Below the pieces are notes generated by a model. It saw only the letters and a program-made list of their open reading frames with translations. It did not search any database and was not told the DNA's origin. A DNA stretch of 23,288 bases from an archaeon (GTDB lineage: Archaea > Thermoproteota > Nitrososphaeria > Nitrososphaerales > CADDZS01). The stretch is from NCBI GenBank assembly GCA_021792315.1, contig JAJYUX010000017.1:1-23288 (forward strand), read 5' to 3'. The translations under genes and the position numbers were made by a program. This document shows, piece after piece, positions 7,683 through 15,930 of this stretch. Every line of letters starts with the position of its first letter. Positions within the stretch are counted from its first letter, which is position 1.

Positions 7683-9043
7683 AGCACGCAATCCTAGACT
7701 CGATATTTCATCCTAACAGTGTGGCGGTAATAGGAGCTACAGATCAGCCTGCTAAGCATGGAAACAGAATAGTCAGAAACCTGAAGAGTTTTGGATTCGA
7801 AGGCAAGATCTACCCAGTAAATCCAAACAGAGAGGAAATCGAGGGCCTGCCGGTTTACAAATCAATTGAAGACATTCCTGGAAGCGTGGATCTTGCAATA
7901 ATTTTGGTTCCTGCTTTAGTCGTACCGGACATTTTAGAACAGTGCAGTGTAAAAAATGTCAAAGGTGCAATAATTGTTTCTGGGGGGTTTACTGAATCAG
8001 GTGAGAAGGGAAGAGATCTTGAACGGAAATGCCTGGATATAGCAAGGAAGAACAACATCAGAATCATAGGTCCTAACTGTGCCGGGATATTTTGTGCAAG
8101 CTCAAAATTGCACGCATCTATAGCTACACAACATCCACTTCCTGGACTTGATTTTAGCATCATTTCACAAAGTGGAAGTCTCCGCCGTGTCTCGCTACTA
8201 AAGTCGATAGAAGCAAGAAGAACAGTTTCAAATTATGTGAATATAGGGAATCAAGCTGATCTTGACTTGAGCGACTTTCTTGAATATTTTGGTAAATACG
8301 ATCCAAGTTCAGCACTTGTAGTCTTCATTGAAAGCCTGAAGAACGGTCGCAATTTCATCGAAACAGCATCGAACATATCCAAAGACAAGCCGATCATCGC
8401 CCTTGTTGCTGGAGTTACAGATGCAGGAAGGAGTGTTTCAGCCTCCCATACTGGCTCAATGGTCAGCTCGACAGCATTGTACCGCGCCGCTCTGAAAAAG
8501 GCAGGCATCATCCATGTTGATGACATTGAACAGGTATTTGGTGTGCTATCTCTTGTTCTTGCAGATACTAAATTCAAAGATCGGAGACTTGCTCTGATTT
8601 GCCCCGGAGGAGGACTCGCTGTTCACGTGGCCGACCTTATCGAATCTAAAGGTCTGCTCCTGCCTAAACTTGGTGAGAGTACGCAGAGAAAAATAGGAAA
8701 GTCCTTGAGCCAAGTTGCGACTATTCGATTCAATCCAATCGATCTCGGTGCCGTGAGCTCTGACATGTTCCTTGTTTCATATGAGACATGCCTGTCTGCA
8801 CTATCACTTGATAGAAAAATTGATGGTATTATCATAATCACGCTTGGGGATTTCTACTTTCCTGACCAGTTCGCAGATCTCACAACGAAATTCTGTAAGG
8901 AAAAGCCTATGCTTGTAATTTGGATGGGGAATGGAGAGGGAGTGGATGCCGCAAAGGAAAAGTTGCGTATACATAAAATTCCACTGTTCACTTCTGCTGG
9001 TCTGGCAATTGATGCGTTATCAAAGTATCTTAAAGTTGAGTAG
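7679..9043 (+). CDS. Acyl-CoA synthetase (ADP-forming) alpha-type subunit, CoA-binding/ligase-CoA domains
   Basis: A 454-residue protein with the architecture of the alpha subunit of archaeal ADP-forming acetyl/acyl-CoA synthetase. It has a CoA-binding Rossmann domain (SVAVIGATDQPAKHGNR, about 14-30; YPVNPN, 45-50), then succinyl-CoA-synthetase-like ligase domains with GPNCAGI (131-137) and SQSGSL (163-168). The phosphorylatable His lies in SASHTGS at residue 257. In the family the complete enzyme makes ATP from an acyl-CoA plus ADP and Pi, or runs in reverse to activate acids. The ATP-grasp beta part is neither fused nor adjacent, so a partner encoded elsewhere is needed for ligase activity. 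Start ATG 7679 overlaps the DoxX stop by 4 bases; the M28-type gene follows closely. It probably activates or de-activates an acid made by this pathway (inference). Confidence 0.87.
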   Translation: MKHAILDSIFHPNSVAVIGATDQPAKHGNRIVRNLKSFGFEGKIYPVNPNREEIEGLPVYKSIEDIPGSVDLAIILVPALVVPDILEQCSVKNVKGAIIVSGGFTESGEKGRDLERKCLDIARKNNIRIIGPNCAGIFCASSKLHASIATQHPLPGLDFSIISQSGSLRRVSLLKSIEARRTVSNYVNIGNQADLDLSDFLEYFGKYDPSSALVVFIESLKNGRNFIETASNISKDKPIIALVAGVTDAGRSVSASHTGSMVSSTALYRAALKKAGIIHVDDIEQVFGVLSLVLADTKFKDRRLALICPGGGLAVHVADLIESKGLLLPKLGESTQRKIGKSLSQVATIRFNPIDLGAVSSDMFLVSYETCLSALSLDRKIDGIIIITLGDFYFPDQFADLTTKFCKEKPMLVIWMGNGEGVDAAKEKLRIHKIPLFTSAGLAIDALSKYLKVE

Positions 9044-9053
9044 TATCGCTGAC

Positions 9054-10271
9054 ATGCCAAGATTGCTTGATTTTGACGAAACAATGAATCGTGCGACCGA
9101 ATCTATCGAACTGTTTTCAACAAGATTTAGGCATAGGCACACCGGTCTAGTGGACGAAAGGCAGTTCTCTTCATTTCTGACCAAGAGATTGAACGATGTA
9201 GGAATCAAGTCTGAGAGTATCACCGTGAATGTACTTGGCTGGCGGGTAACCGGCCCATCTGCTCTGAAGATCGAAGAAGGACTAGAATCAAGCATAGAAT
9301 TTGCGCCGATGGTTTACTCTGAATCGACTTCAGAAGCCGGTATTGAAGGTTCTTTGGTATATGCTGGAAATCAAAATCTTCTTGGTAGTTTCGTTTGCAC
9401 TCGCTTTTCGATCCAGGACAAGAACGGAAAAGAGATCGGGCAGATACTTGGCAGAGTAAACGGACCTGCGATTATACAACCTTACCCGGAGAATCAGAGA
9501 AGGCAGCCGGCCGCAATAATAGGTTCTTCCGACACAGAGAAACTTCTTGCCCTTTGTAGAGCGAATCGTAGCAAGGTCAAGTACACTTGCTCAACAAAGT
9601 TTGAACCTAATACTACTACCGCTCGTACGCAAGGCATTCTACAAGGCAAGACCAAACCAAACGAAGTGATCGTAATCAATGCTCACGAGGACTGTCAAGG
9701 CGCAGAAGGAGTGCCATCGAGTGTAGATAGCTCGGGCGCTGTAGATGATGGAGCCGGATGTGCTGTACTATTGGAACTTGCAAAGCACTATTCCAATCAC
9801 GTTCCAAATCGAACACTTTGCTTCTCCGCGACCTGTGGAGAAGAATGGGGTAAGATTGGATCAAAAGATTACCTGAAGAACCTAGAATCGAGTGGTACTC
9901 TAGAAAAAGTAGTGGCGGTTGTTAATATCGATGCCATATGCTTCAAAGATGCTAGCGAGATAGTGATCAATGCGTCTGGCGATGAAATCCCTTCCGGTTT
10001 GAACATGAATCTGATGTGTAAGAAAGCGCTAAAGGAATCTCACTTTAGTAATCAGAAGACAGTCAAAGAATGGATTCCGCCAAGAGGATTTGATCAGCAA
10101 CCCTTCTACGAAAGAGGGATACCCGTAGCCACAATTTTCACTCATAATGATACTTATTATCACAGAAGTTCCGATAAATTTCCGGATAGCATAGACAATC
10201 AACTTCTTCTTGGAGCTATCAAATACTACTTCTACCTGATCGAAAATCTGGATACACTTCCCCTGAGTTAG
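9054..10271 (+). CDS. M28-family zinc metallohydrolase (aminopeptidase-like)
   Basis: A 405-residue protein whose C-terminal half is an M28 peptidase domain with the complete two-zinc ligand set. These are H211 and D213 in NAHEDC, the bridging Asp in AVDDGAG (231/232), the Glu pair in CGEEWG (263/264), D293 in NIDAI, and H370 in YYHRSSD. An insert at about 100-160 (GSLVYAG ... PAAIIGSSDTEK) resembles the PA domain carried by many M28 enzymes. No signal peptide is visible, so it should act in the cytoplasm, which fits amide or small-peptide hydrolysis in a catabolic pathway better than secreted proteolysis. The frame is open from 8931 inside the previous gene, but family-like sequence starts near MPRLLDFDE, so I use ATG 9054, 10 bases after the upstream stop. 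TTG 9036 is an alternative. Substrate unknown. Confidence 0.85.
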   Translation: MPRLLDFDETMNRATESIELFSTRFRHRHTGLVDERQFSSFLTKRLNDVGIKSESITVNVLGWRVTGPSALKIEEGLESSIEFAPMVYSESTSEAGIEGSLVYAGNQNLLGSFVCTRFSIQDKNGKEIGQILGRVNGPAIIQPYPENQRRQPAAIIGSSDTEKLLALCRANRSKVKYTCSTKFEPNTTTARTQGILQGKTKPNEVIVINAHEDCQGAEGVPSSVDSSGAVDDGAGCAVLLELAKHYSNHVPNRTLCFSATCGEEWGKIGSKDYLKNLESSGTLEKVVAVVNIDAICFKDASEIVINASGDEIPSGLNMNLMCKKALKESHFSNQKTVKEWIPPRGFDQQPFYERGIPVATIFTHNDTYYHRSSDKFPDSIDNQLLLGAIKYYFYLIENLDTLPLS

Positions 10272-10313
10272 CTACCTTTTCCAAATTTGCGGTATCTTCT
10301 TCAGATTGAAGGA

Positions 10314-10320
10314 TTTATTA
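10314..10320 (+). promoter_or_regulatory. TATA box for UbiD-family gene 1
   Basis: The sequence tttatta is preceded by a purine-rich stretch (gaagga) that resembles a BRE. It is centred about 44 bases before the GTG start at 10361, giving a predicted leader of about 18 bases. It suggests that UbiD-1 and the OCD gene have their own promoter in addition to any read-through from the DoxX operon. Confidence 0.5.
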
Positions 10321-10348
10321 ATCAAAATCTAATCCGTCGAACCAAAGT

Positions 10349-10354
10349 GGAGGT
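10349..10354 (+). promoter_or_regulatory. Strong Shine-Dalgarno ggaggt that fixes the GTG start of UbiD-1
   Basis: ggaggt is a textbook anti-16S sequence placed 6 bases before GTG 10361. It is the best ribosome-binding site I see in the window, and it settles the choice of a GTG start. Confidence 0.75.
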
Positions 10355-10360
10355 ATTTCA

Positions 10361-11800
10361 GTGGACCTTAGAGATTATGTTAAACAAGCAACAACTATGG
10401 ACGAACTCAGGGTTGTAAACGACGCTGATTGGAATCTAGAGATAGGCGCAGTAACCGATCTAAATGCGAAGAAGAGAGGGCCGGCACTTCTCTTTGATGA
10501 TATTGTCGGCTATCCTCATGGATACCGTGTTTTGACATGTATGCTATCCGGCCCCAAACGACTGTCTGCAGTTCTCGGATTTGACATTACCTCTGATGAC
10601 TCAAAACTAGTGTCCAACCTTGAAGGTAAACCGTATCAGTGGGAAGAGACAGCTAAGAGCTTTCCTCCAGCGACGAAAAGCGATTCTGATGTTCTCACGA
10701 ATGTACTGAAAGAAGACGAGATTGATCTGTTAAAATTTCCAGTTCCACTTTGGCACGAAGAAGATGGAGGTAGATATATTGGAACAGGAGGGACAATCAT
10801 CACTCGAGATCCCGATCTGGGTGTCGTCAACCTTGGAACATACCGTGTGATGGTTAGCTCAAAGAACTCGGTGTGTATGCTAGTTGAGGACATTCATCAC
10901 GGCAGTATTCAGATCAAAAAATATCACGAACAAGGCAAACCCTGTCCTGTCGCGCTTAGCTTCGGGCACGAACCTCTAGTCTACATAGCATCTAGCCTCC
11001 CAATACCGTACGAGATTTGTGAATACAACTACGCTGGCGCAATCAGACAAAGGCCAATTGACGTGTTCGAAGGCACGGTTACTGGTCTTCCGATTCCTGC
11101 CTCTAGCGAAATAGCTGCCGAAGGTTTCATCTATCCTGGCGACGTCATTGAAGAAGGACCGTTCGGAGAATTCACAGGTTACTATGCAGGCGACAAGGCA
11201 CCACGGCCGGCCGTCAGGCTGAAGGCGCTTTATCATAGAGATGATCCCATAATCTTAGGCTCACTTACGGGAAAACCACCCTTCGATCATTCCTACTGGA
11301 GATCGGTAGTAGAATCTGCTGCAATCAAGGATAGACTTCGAAAGGCTGGAATTCCAGACGTAGTCAAAGTTTGGAGGCATGAAGCAGGAGCATGCCAATT
11401 CTGGACCGTAGTCTCGATCAAGCAAAGATATTTGGGACACGCCAAGCAAGCTGGTTTCATCGCGGCTCAATGTCAAGAGGGAGCGAGTATGGGTCGTTAC
11501 GTCATAGTCGTTGACGAAGATGTGGATCCCACAAACCTACAAGATGTCATCTGGGCACTATCCACTAGGAGCGACCCCGCCACTGGGATTGATATAATTC
11601 ACAGAGCGCCTAGTAATCCTCTGGATCCTTTGATCAAGAAACCTGCAAAGAGTTTCCAGAGTTCAAGGGCGATAATAGATGCGTGTAGGCCTTTCGAGTG
11701 GATAAAGGAATTCCCTCGAACAGTGACGATCAGCAAGGAGCTCCAAGAGAAAGTCGCGAAAAAATGGCCCCAAATAGCAGGTAAACAATATTACTCGTAG
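10361..11800 (+). CDS. UbiD-family prenylated-FMN-dependent (de)carboxylase 1
   Basis: A 479-residue member of the UbiD family, whose enzymes reversibly decarboxylate aromatic, heteroaromatic or unsaturated acids with prenylated FMN, a metal (Mn) and K. Residues expected at the site are present with the same spacing as in the fungal Fdc1 reference: N157 and R162 in VNLGTYR, metal-ligand H180 in IHHGS, the Glu in SSEIAAEG (E250 or E254), and E265/E270 in EEGPFGE. The residue before the ligand His is His rather than the Arg seen in the second copy at 21587. Start MDLRDYVKQA matches that copy and has a strong ribosome-binding site. The OCD-type gene follows after 20 bases. UbiX, needed to make prFMN, is not in the window. 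Substrate cannot be deduced; it need not be the ubiquinone precursor. Confidence 0.92.
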   Translation: MDLRDYVKQATTMDELRVVNDADWNLEIGAVTDLNAKKRGPALLFDDIVGYPHGYRVLTCMLSGPKRLSAVLGFDITSDDSKLVSNLEGKPYQWEETAKSFPPATKSDSDVLTNVLKEDEIDLLKFPVPLWHEEDGGRYIGTGGTIITRDPDLGVVNLGTYRVMVSSKNSVCMLVEDIHHGSIQIKKYHEQGKPCPVALSFGHEPLVYIASSLPIPYEICEYNYAGAIRQRPIDVFEGTVTGLPIPASSEIAAEGFIYPGDVIEEGPFGEFTGYYAGDKAPRPAVRLKALYHRDDPIILGSLTGKPPFDHSYWRSVVESAAIKDRLRKAGIPDVVKVWRHEAGACQFWTVVSIKQRYLGHAKQAGFIAAQCQEGASMGRYVIVVDEDVDPTNLQDVIWALSTRSDPATGIDIIHRAPSNPLDPLIKKPAKSFQSSRAIIDACRPFEWIKEFPRTVTISKELQEKVAKKWPQIAGKQYYS

Positions 11801-11820
11801 GAAGAAACAGCCTCAATCAT

Positions 11821-12768
11821 ATGCGTATCATTTCTGATTCTGAGGTTCAATCCCGCCTCAAGCTTGAGGATCTGATTCAAGCTCTGGAATCAGCCCTAAT
11901 AGAGTATTCACGTGGAACAGCCAAGAATATTCTAAGGGAGCTAGTGGAATCTGCGAAAGGCACGTTTCGAACGATGTCGGCACTGATTGAGGGAGAGGGA
12001 GTCGTAGGAACAAAGCAAGGCTTCCTGGCATCGGAGTTTCAGGGAAGCAAAGCAGATTCGATGTCCTCTGAAATTACAAGTCTTTATGACATCCATACGG
12101 GAAAACTTCTTGCTCTAATTAATTCGCACTACATGAATCAGCTCAGAACAGCAGCTGTAGGAGCTATTTCCATCAAGCATTTGTCAAATTCAAGTTCTGC
12201 TAATGTTGGACTCTTGGGCTCTGGATTACATGCGAAATCACAGCTCAAAGCTTGTCTCGCGGTGCGAAACATCGAGCTAGTGAAAGTATACAGCAGAAGC
12301 AAGGAAAATAGAGAATCCTTTTGCGAGAAGATTGAACAAGATGTACAGCGCACTGTAAAAGTACAGCCTGTTTCAACCGCTGATGAGGCTCTCTCAGAAT
12401 CTGACATTGTCATTGAAGCAACCACAGCGCGAAGTCCAGTTGTGCTTGGCAAATCACTCAAGGAGGGAGCTCATGTAACTTCCATCTCTGGTGGTCGTGG
12501 TAGAACTCGACAGATTGATGACACGACAATCAAAAGAGCAAGTCTGTTTGCTGTTGATTCGAAAGACCAAATGTTGAAAGATCTTTCCGGAGACCTTGTT
12601 GAGCCAATTGAGAACGGCATCTTGACTTGGGATTCGATTGTTGAGATTTCTGATATCATTTCAAAGAAAAGAGCAGGACGAAGGAGTGAGAAAGACATTA
12701 CAGTTTTCAAGACGGCTGGAATGGCATTATTCGATATCGCAGCGGCAAAATGCATCTTTACAAGCTAG
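11821..12768 (+). CDS. Ornithine cyclodeaminase/mu-crystallin family NAD(P)-dependent enzyme
   Basis: A 315-residue protein of the ornithine cyclodeaminase/mu-crystallin family, which includes ornithine cyclodeaminase, archaeal alanine dehydrogenase, ketimine reductases and opine-type synthases. The substrate-carboxylate-binding residues are visible as K65 in VGTKQG and R109-T110 in QLRTAA. The dinucleotide loop reads LLGSGLHAKSQ (131-141). A VDSKDQ...GDL stretch about residues 244-258 matches the family's catalytic-Asp region. It starts with ATG 20 bases after UbiD-1, so the two are probably co-transcribed. It ends 8 bases from the convergent isochorismatase-like gene. In context it could release ammonia from, or reduce, a cyclic imine or amino acid intermediate; this is inference and the subgroup is not assigned. 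Confidence 0.88.
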   Translation: MRIISDSEVQSRLKLEDLIQALESALIEYSRGTAKNILRELVESAKGTFRTMSALIEGEGVVGTKQGFLASEFQGSKADSMSSEITSLYDIHTGKLLALINSHYMNQLRTAAVGAISIKHLSNSSSANVGLLGSGLHAKSQLKACLAVRNIELVKVYSRSKENRESFCEKIEQDVQRTVKVQPVSTADEALSESDIVIEATTARSPVVLGKSLKEGAHVTSISGGRGRTRQIDDTTIKRASLFAVDSKDQMLKDLSGDLVEPIENGILTWDSIVEISDIISKKRAGRRSEKDITVFKTAGMALFDIAAAKCIFTS

Positions 12769-12776
12769 CGGAAAAA

Positions 12777-13460
12777 TCATTTACGTGACGGGATTGCTAA
12801 CTTCAAGAATTCATCGGATGTCATGACAGTTCCAAAGTACTCGTCGATTATCTCCGCTGCAACTTCATGCATTGTCTTTGGACTAATCATTTGATCTGGC
12901 GAAACTTGCGTCGCAGTGCAATTTGAAATAAGAACTACATGGAAATCTTCCATGAAAGCGCTTCTTGCTGTTGACTCGACACAAATGTGAGTTTCGACTC
13001 CCGTAAGGACTATTGTTCGGATAGCTTTTGCTCTGAGTATTTGAGCTAGATCCGTTCTGACAAAAGCGCTGTATCTGTGCTTGGTAATGATTGGTTCGTT
13101 GGGTAGAGGGGTGAACTCGTTGAACTTGTCGTACCAATCAGCACCTTTTGACGACGGTTCAACAAAACTCGGCCAATTTGACTTCCTCGCTTGTCTTAAG
13201 CGTACGTCAGAGTTTGTGTGAGATGAATGCTCGTTTCTAGTATGAATGACTGTATAACCTAATTTGCGAATACTTGAGAGAAATTTCGCGAGTTCAGGAG
13301 CCATCTCCTCGACCAAAGACAAGTCCCAACCACTCCTTCCAAGAGGACTAGCTTTCTTGCACGTATCATTCTGCATATCTATTACAATGATGGCAGTATG
13401 CTTGGGATTGATTAACTCTCGATCATCCCAAAACTCTTCAGCACTCAATGGAAATATCAC
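12777..13460 (-). CDS. Isochorismatase-like cysteine hydrolase
   Basis: A 227-residue isochorismatase-superfamily hydrolase with a complete catalytic triad: D28 in VIDMQND, K127 in TKHRYSAF and C160 in GVETHICVESTARSA, including the family's cis-peptide GVET. Members with this triad are mostly amidases (nicotinamidase, N-carbamoylsarcosine amidase, ureidoacrylate or maleamate amidohydrolase), although some are nucleophile-independent isochorismatases. It is the last gene of the minus-strand ABC transporter operon, 22 bases after a permease, which suggests that it processes the imported compound or its product. The start is GTG 13460; no ribosome-binding site is obvious, and TTG at codon 5 is an alternative. 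The specific amide is unknown. Confidence 0.87.
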   Translation of the reverse strand: MIFPLSAEEFWDDRELINPKHTAIIVIDMQNDTCKKASPLGRSGWDLSLVEEMAPELAKFLSSIRKLGYTVIHTRNEHSSHTNSDVRLRQARKSNWPSFVEPSSKGADWYDKFNEFTPLPNEPIITKHRYSAFVRTDLAQILRAKAIRTIVLTGVETHICVESTARSAFMEDFHVVLISNCTATQVSPDQMISPKTMHEVAAEIIDEYFGTVMTSDEFLKLAIPSRK

Positions 13461-13482
13461 AAAATGTTGGACTTTATTCGAG

Positions 13483-14277
13483 CTATGCCTCTACTGCAGC
13501 AGTGATTCCTTTTCTAAAGATCTTGTGCCATCTCACGAAGTAATTTTCAGTTCTGACAAACAGCAAATTGAAAATGTAACCTGTGACAGCCATCAGGATT
13601 ATCACGGCGTAAAGCGTCTTCACATCCGATTCTTCTTGCGCATAGATGACTAGGTAACCGAGCCCATTGTGACCTGCTACCATTTCGATTGCAACTGCAA
13701 CAAGTAAGGATAGGAGCAATCCTACTCTCATACCGCTAACGATGAATGGAGAAGAGGCAGGCAATCGAATCTTGAAAAACCGCCCTAGTCGATTAATCTT
13801 CAATACTCTGGCAACATCCAGCATTAGAGGTTCTACGCCTCTTGAGCCGTCTATTGAATTGACAAGGATTGGCCATATTGCTCCGAAAGCTATGAAAGCT
13901 AAGTACATCGATTGGTCTATTCCAAAAACTAAGATAAAGAAAGGTATGAGTACAACAGGGGGGAGTGGTCTGAATATCTCGATGGTTGGTTCAGCGAGTC
14001 TTTTGACCGATTTGCTTGAACCAATAGCGATCCCAAGTGGAATCCCAATCACGCTGGCTATGAGAAACCCCAAGATCGCTCTCTCAACAGTAAATTCAAA
14101 ATTTACCAGGAGTGTTGATCCGATTCCTTTCGTGGCAATCGATTCGAAGACTAGATACAATATCGAACTAATTGGTGGAAGGAATACAGGGTCCACTATT
14201 CTCAGTTGAGGCAGAAGTTGCCACAACAGCAGAATGAATACTATTGGGACAAGGCCAATTAATGATCTAAACTTCAT
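13483..14277 (-). CDS. ABC transporter permease B (NitT/TauT/SsuC type)
   Basis: An inner-membrane permease of 264 residues with about six hydrophobic segments and the cytoplasmic EAA-like loop DVARVLKINR...KIRLPASSPF that docks to the ATPase. It is homologous to the permease just upstream (both have FKIRLP/RKIVLP followed by ASPFI and a GlR/GmR helix). The frame is open to TTG 14304, but ATG 14277 is preferred because aggtgg lies 6 bases upstream of it. With that start it overlaps the preceding permease by 11 bases. The two permeases plus one ATPase would form a heterodimeric importer of the nitrate/taurine/aliphatic sulfonate/pyrimidine-precursor type. Confidence 0.9.
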   Translation of the reverse strand: MKFRSLIGLVPIVFILLLWQLLPQLRIVDPVFLPPISSILYLVFESIATKGIGSTLLVNFEFTVERAILGFLIASVIGIPLGIAIGSSKSVKRLAEPTIEIFRPLPPVVLIPFFILVFGIDQSMYLAFIAFGAIWPILVNSIDGSRGVEPLMLDVARVLKINRLGRFFKIRLPASSPFIVSGMRVGLLLSLLVAVAIEMVAGHNGLGYLVIYAQEESDVKTLYAVIILMAVTGYIFNLLFVRTENYFVRWHKIFRKGITAAVEA

Positions 14278-15073
14278 TTTGGACCACCTTTGTGGAACGT
14301 TCAAACCATGGAGTTAGCTTGGACTGCAAGAGCGTGAAAAGGTAATTCAAGACATAAGCAGTCAGCGCTACTGCAATTATCGCACCATACATAGGGCCGA
14401 GATTTCCGCTATTCAGATAGAAGAAAATCGTCACGCCAACCCCATTCCTCACCACTCCGCTGATCATTTCAACCGTTATTGCAACAATCCACGCAATTCC
14501 CAAGCTAACTCGCAAACCACTCAGGATGAATGGTGATGCCGCAGGCAACACAATCTTTCGGAACCGGTCGAATCCGTTTACATGGAATTGACGTGCTGTA
14601 TCAAGCAACACTGGATCTATCGACTTTACGCCATCGGATGTGTTGATCAAAATCGGCCAAACCGAGGCATAAGCTACTAGGATTATGACGATGAAGCTAG
14701 TGAGTCCGAAGTAAAGCATCGCAAGCGGTATTAACACCACTGAGGGCATTGGCCTCAGAAACTGAACCAACGGATCAGCTGTTTCGTCAGCAAGCGAGTT
14801 TACTCCGATTCCAATTCCTCCTAGGACGCCTATCAGGGCAGCAAGCAGAAAACCTTCAAACAGCCTAGACAATGTTTCCAGAATAGGCAAAAATACTGTA
14901 CCACTGAGCACCTGTTGAAAAAAGGAATAGACTACAGTTTTAGCTGAAGGAAAGATGGTACTAGGTAGTAGGTTCGTGATTGAGACAATTTGCCAGAATA
15001 CAAGGGTGGATAGCAGTATCGCGATTCCGCCGATGATTAGCAAGACGTCTTTGAGTCGTTTGCTCAGTGTCAT
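14267..15073 (-). CDS. ABC transporter permease A (NitT/TauT/SsuC type)
   Basis: A 268-residue multi-helix permease with an N-terminal hydrophobic segment after MTLSKRL and the coupling loop DTARQFHVNGF...RKIVLPAASPF. It resembles SsuC/TauC/NrtB-type permeases. Its ATG at 15073 shares the A of the ATPase stop codon (TGATG), a tight translational coupling. A TTG one codon upstream (15076) is less likely. It shares ancestry with the following permease and probably pairs with it. The small number of TM segments and the EAA loop are clear; the transported compound is not. Confidence 0.9.
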   Translation of the reverse strand: MTLSKRLKDVLLIIGGIAILLSTLVFWQIVSITNLLPSTIFPSAKTVVYSFFQQVLSGTVFLPILETLSRLFEGFLLAALIGVLGGIGIGVNSLADETADPLVQFLRPMPSVVLIPLAMLYFGLTSFIVIILVAYASVWPILINTSDGVKSIDPVLLDTARQFHVNGFDRFRKIVLPAASPFILSGLRVSLGIAWIVAITVEMISGVVRNGVGVTIFFYLNSGNLGPMYGAIIAVALTAYVLNYLFTLLQSKLTPWFERSTKVVQNEV

Positions 15074-15882
15074 CAAATCAAACCTATGATTTTTTCAAAT
15101 ATCGAGGTCCGATATTCGGAGAACTCTTGGCTCCCTCTCGTCTTGACTTGGTGCCTTGGATAAGCCAGTTCTATTTGGAGATCTTCCATGACTGTTGAAG
15201 GTCTCTTACTAAGAAGCACGACTCGCTGGGACAAATATACAGATTCATCAATGTCATGGGTAACAAACAGAACTGTCAATGAGTATTCCTTCCAGAGTCT
15301 CAATAGCAGATCTTCAAGCAGCATCCTTGTTTGAGCATCGACAGAAGCGAACGGTTCGTCCATAAGCAGTATTTCCGGTCGGGAAACAAGCGCACGAGCT
15401 ATGGCTACTCTCTGTTGCATACCTCCAGATAGCTGCCAAGGATAAAATTTCTCAAATCCTGACAGACCCATCTCTTTGAGCAGATCAGTAGCCCTGCCGA
15501 GAGCCTCTCCTTTCGGAAGTCTACCTTCCACGCCTAGAAGCACATTTCCAAGAACGCTTCTCCAAGGAAGAAGCGACCTGTTGTATTCTTGAAAGACAAT
15601 AGACATTCCGTCGGTCGGTTCAATCACTTTAGATCCTTTTACAAACACCTCGCCAGAGGTAGGACGCTGCAGTCCAGAAATACATCTCAGCAGTGTTGTC
15701 TTTCCGCATCCCGATGGTCCAACAATCGAAGTGAAACTATTTTCTTTCACAGAGAGAGTAACTCGCCCCAGAACATCAAGACGCCGAGTACCGGCATATG
15801 ATACTCCGACATCTAAAACGTTCAGAATGCCACTCATTTGTCCAAGCCCGTCTGTCGCAACAATATCTCGCAGACTCGTCAT
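15073..15882 (-). CDS. ABC transporter ATP-binding protein (NitT/TauT/SsuB type)
   Basis: A 269-residue nucleotide-binding subunit with all motifs: Walker A GPSGCGKT (55-62), Q-loop VFQEY (Q98), signature LSGGMQQR (151-158), Walker B ILLMDE (171-176) and switch His in VTHD (H209). It energises the two permeases encoded directly downstream. The N-terminal 15 residues before MSGILNV are not family-like, so ATG 15837 is an alternative start. The gene is divergent from the substrate-binding protein across a 48-base gap, so both probably respond to the same control region. Confidence 0.92.
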   Translation of the reverse strand: MTSLRDIVATDGLGQMSGILNVLDVGVSYAGTRRLDVLGRVTLSVKENSFTSIVGPSGCGKTTLLRCISGLQRPTSGEVFVKGSKVIEPTDGMSIVFQEYNRSLLPWRSVLGNVLLGVEGRLPKGEALGRATDLLKEMGLSGFEKFYPWQLSGGMQQRVAIARALVSRPEILLMDEPFASVDAQTRMLLEDLLLRLWKEYSLTVLFVTHDIDESVYLSQRVVLLSKRPSTVMEDLQIELAYPRHQVKTRGSQEFSEYRTSIFEKIIGLI

Positions 15883-15897
15883 CGGTAAACACTTAAG

Positions 15898-15906
15898 TAT
15901 TTATAT
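15898..15906 (+). promoter_or_regulatory. TATA box of the substrate-binding protein in a shared divergent promoter
   Basis: The sequence tatttatat is centred about 29 bases before ATG 15931, so the mRNA would be leaderless or carry only a few bases. The reverse reading (atataaata) lies just upstream of the ABC ATPase start on the other strand and could also serve it if that gene starts at 15837. The whole control region is 48 bases long. Confidence 0.5.
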
Positions 15907-15930
15907 CGAATGCGCAGGCTTTCGATCTAA

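Noticed and set aside
7679..9043. Complete ADP-forming acetyl-CoA synthetase
   Set aside because: The protein ends after the alpha-type domains at 454 residues; no ATP-grasp domain is fused or adjacent.
8931..9053. N-terminal extension of the M28 gene inside the CoA-synthetase-like gene
   Set aside because: A 113-base overlap with a well-supported gene in another frame is unlikely, and the extra residues are not M28-like.
13742..14209. Plus-strand ORF of 155 codons within the permease gene
   Set aside because: It lies wholly inside the permease B reading frame on the other strand and shows no recognisable domain, so it is an antisense shadow.
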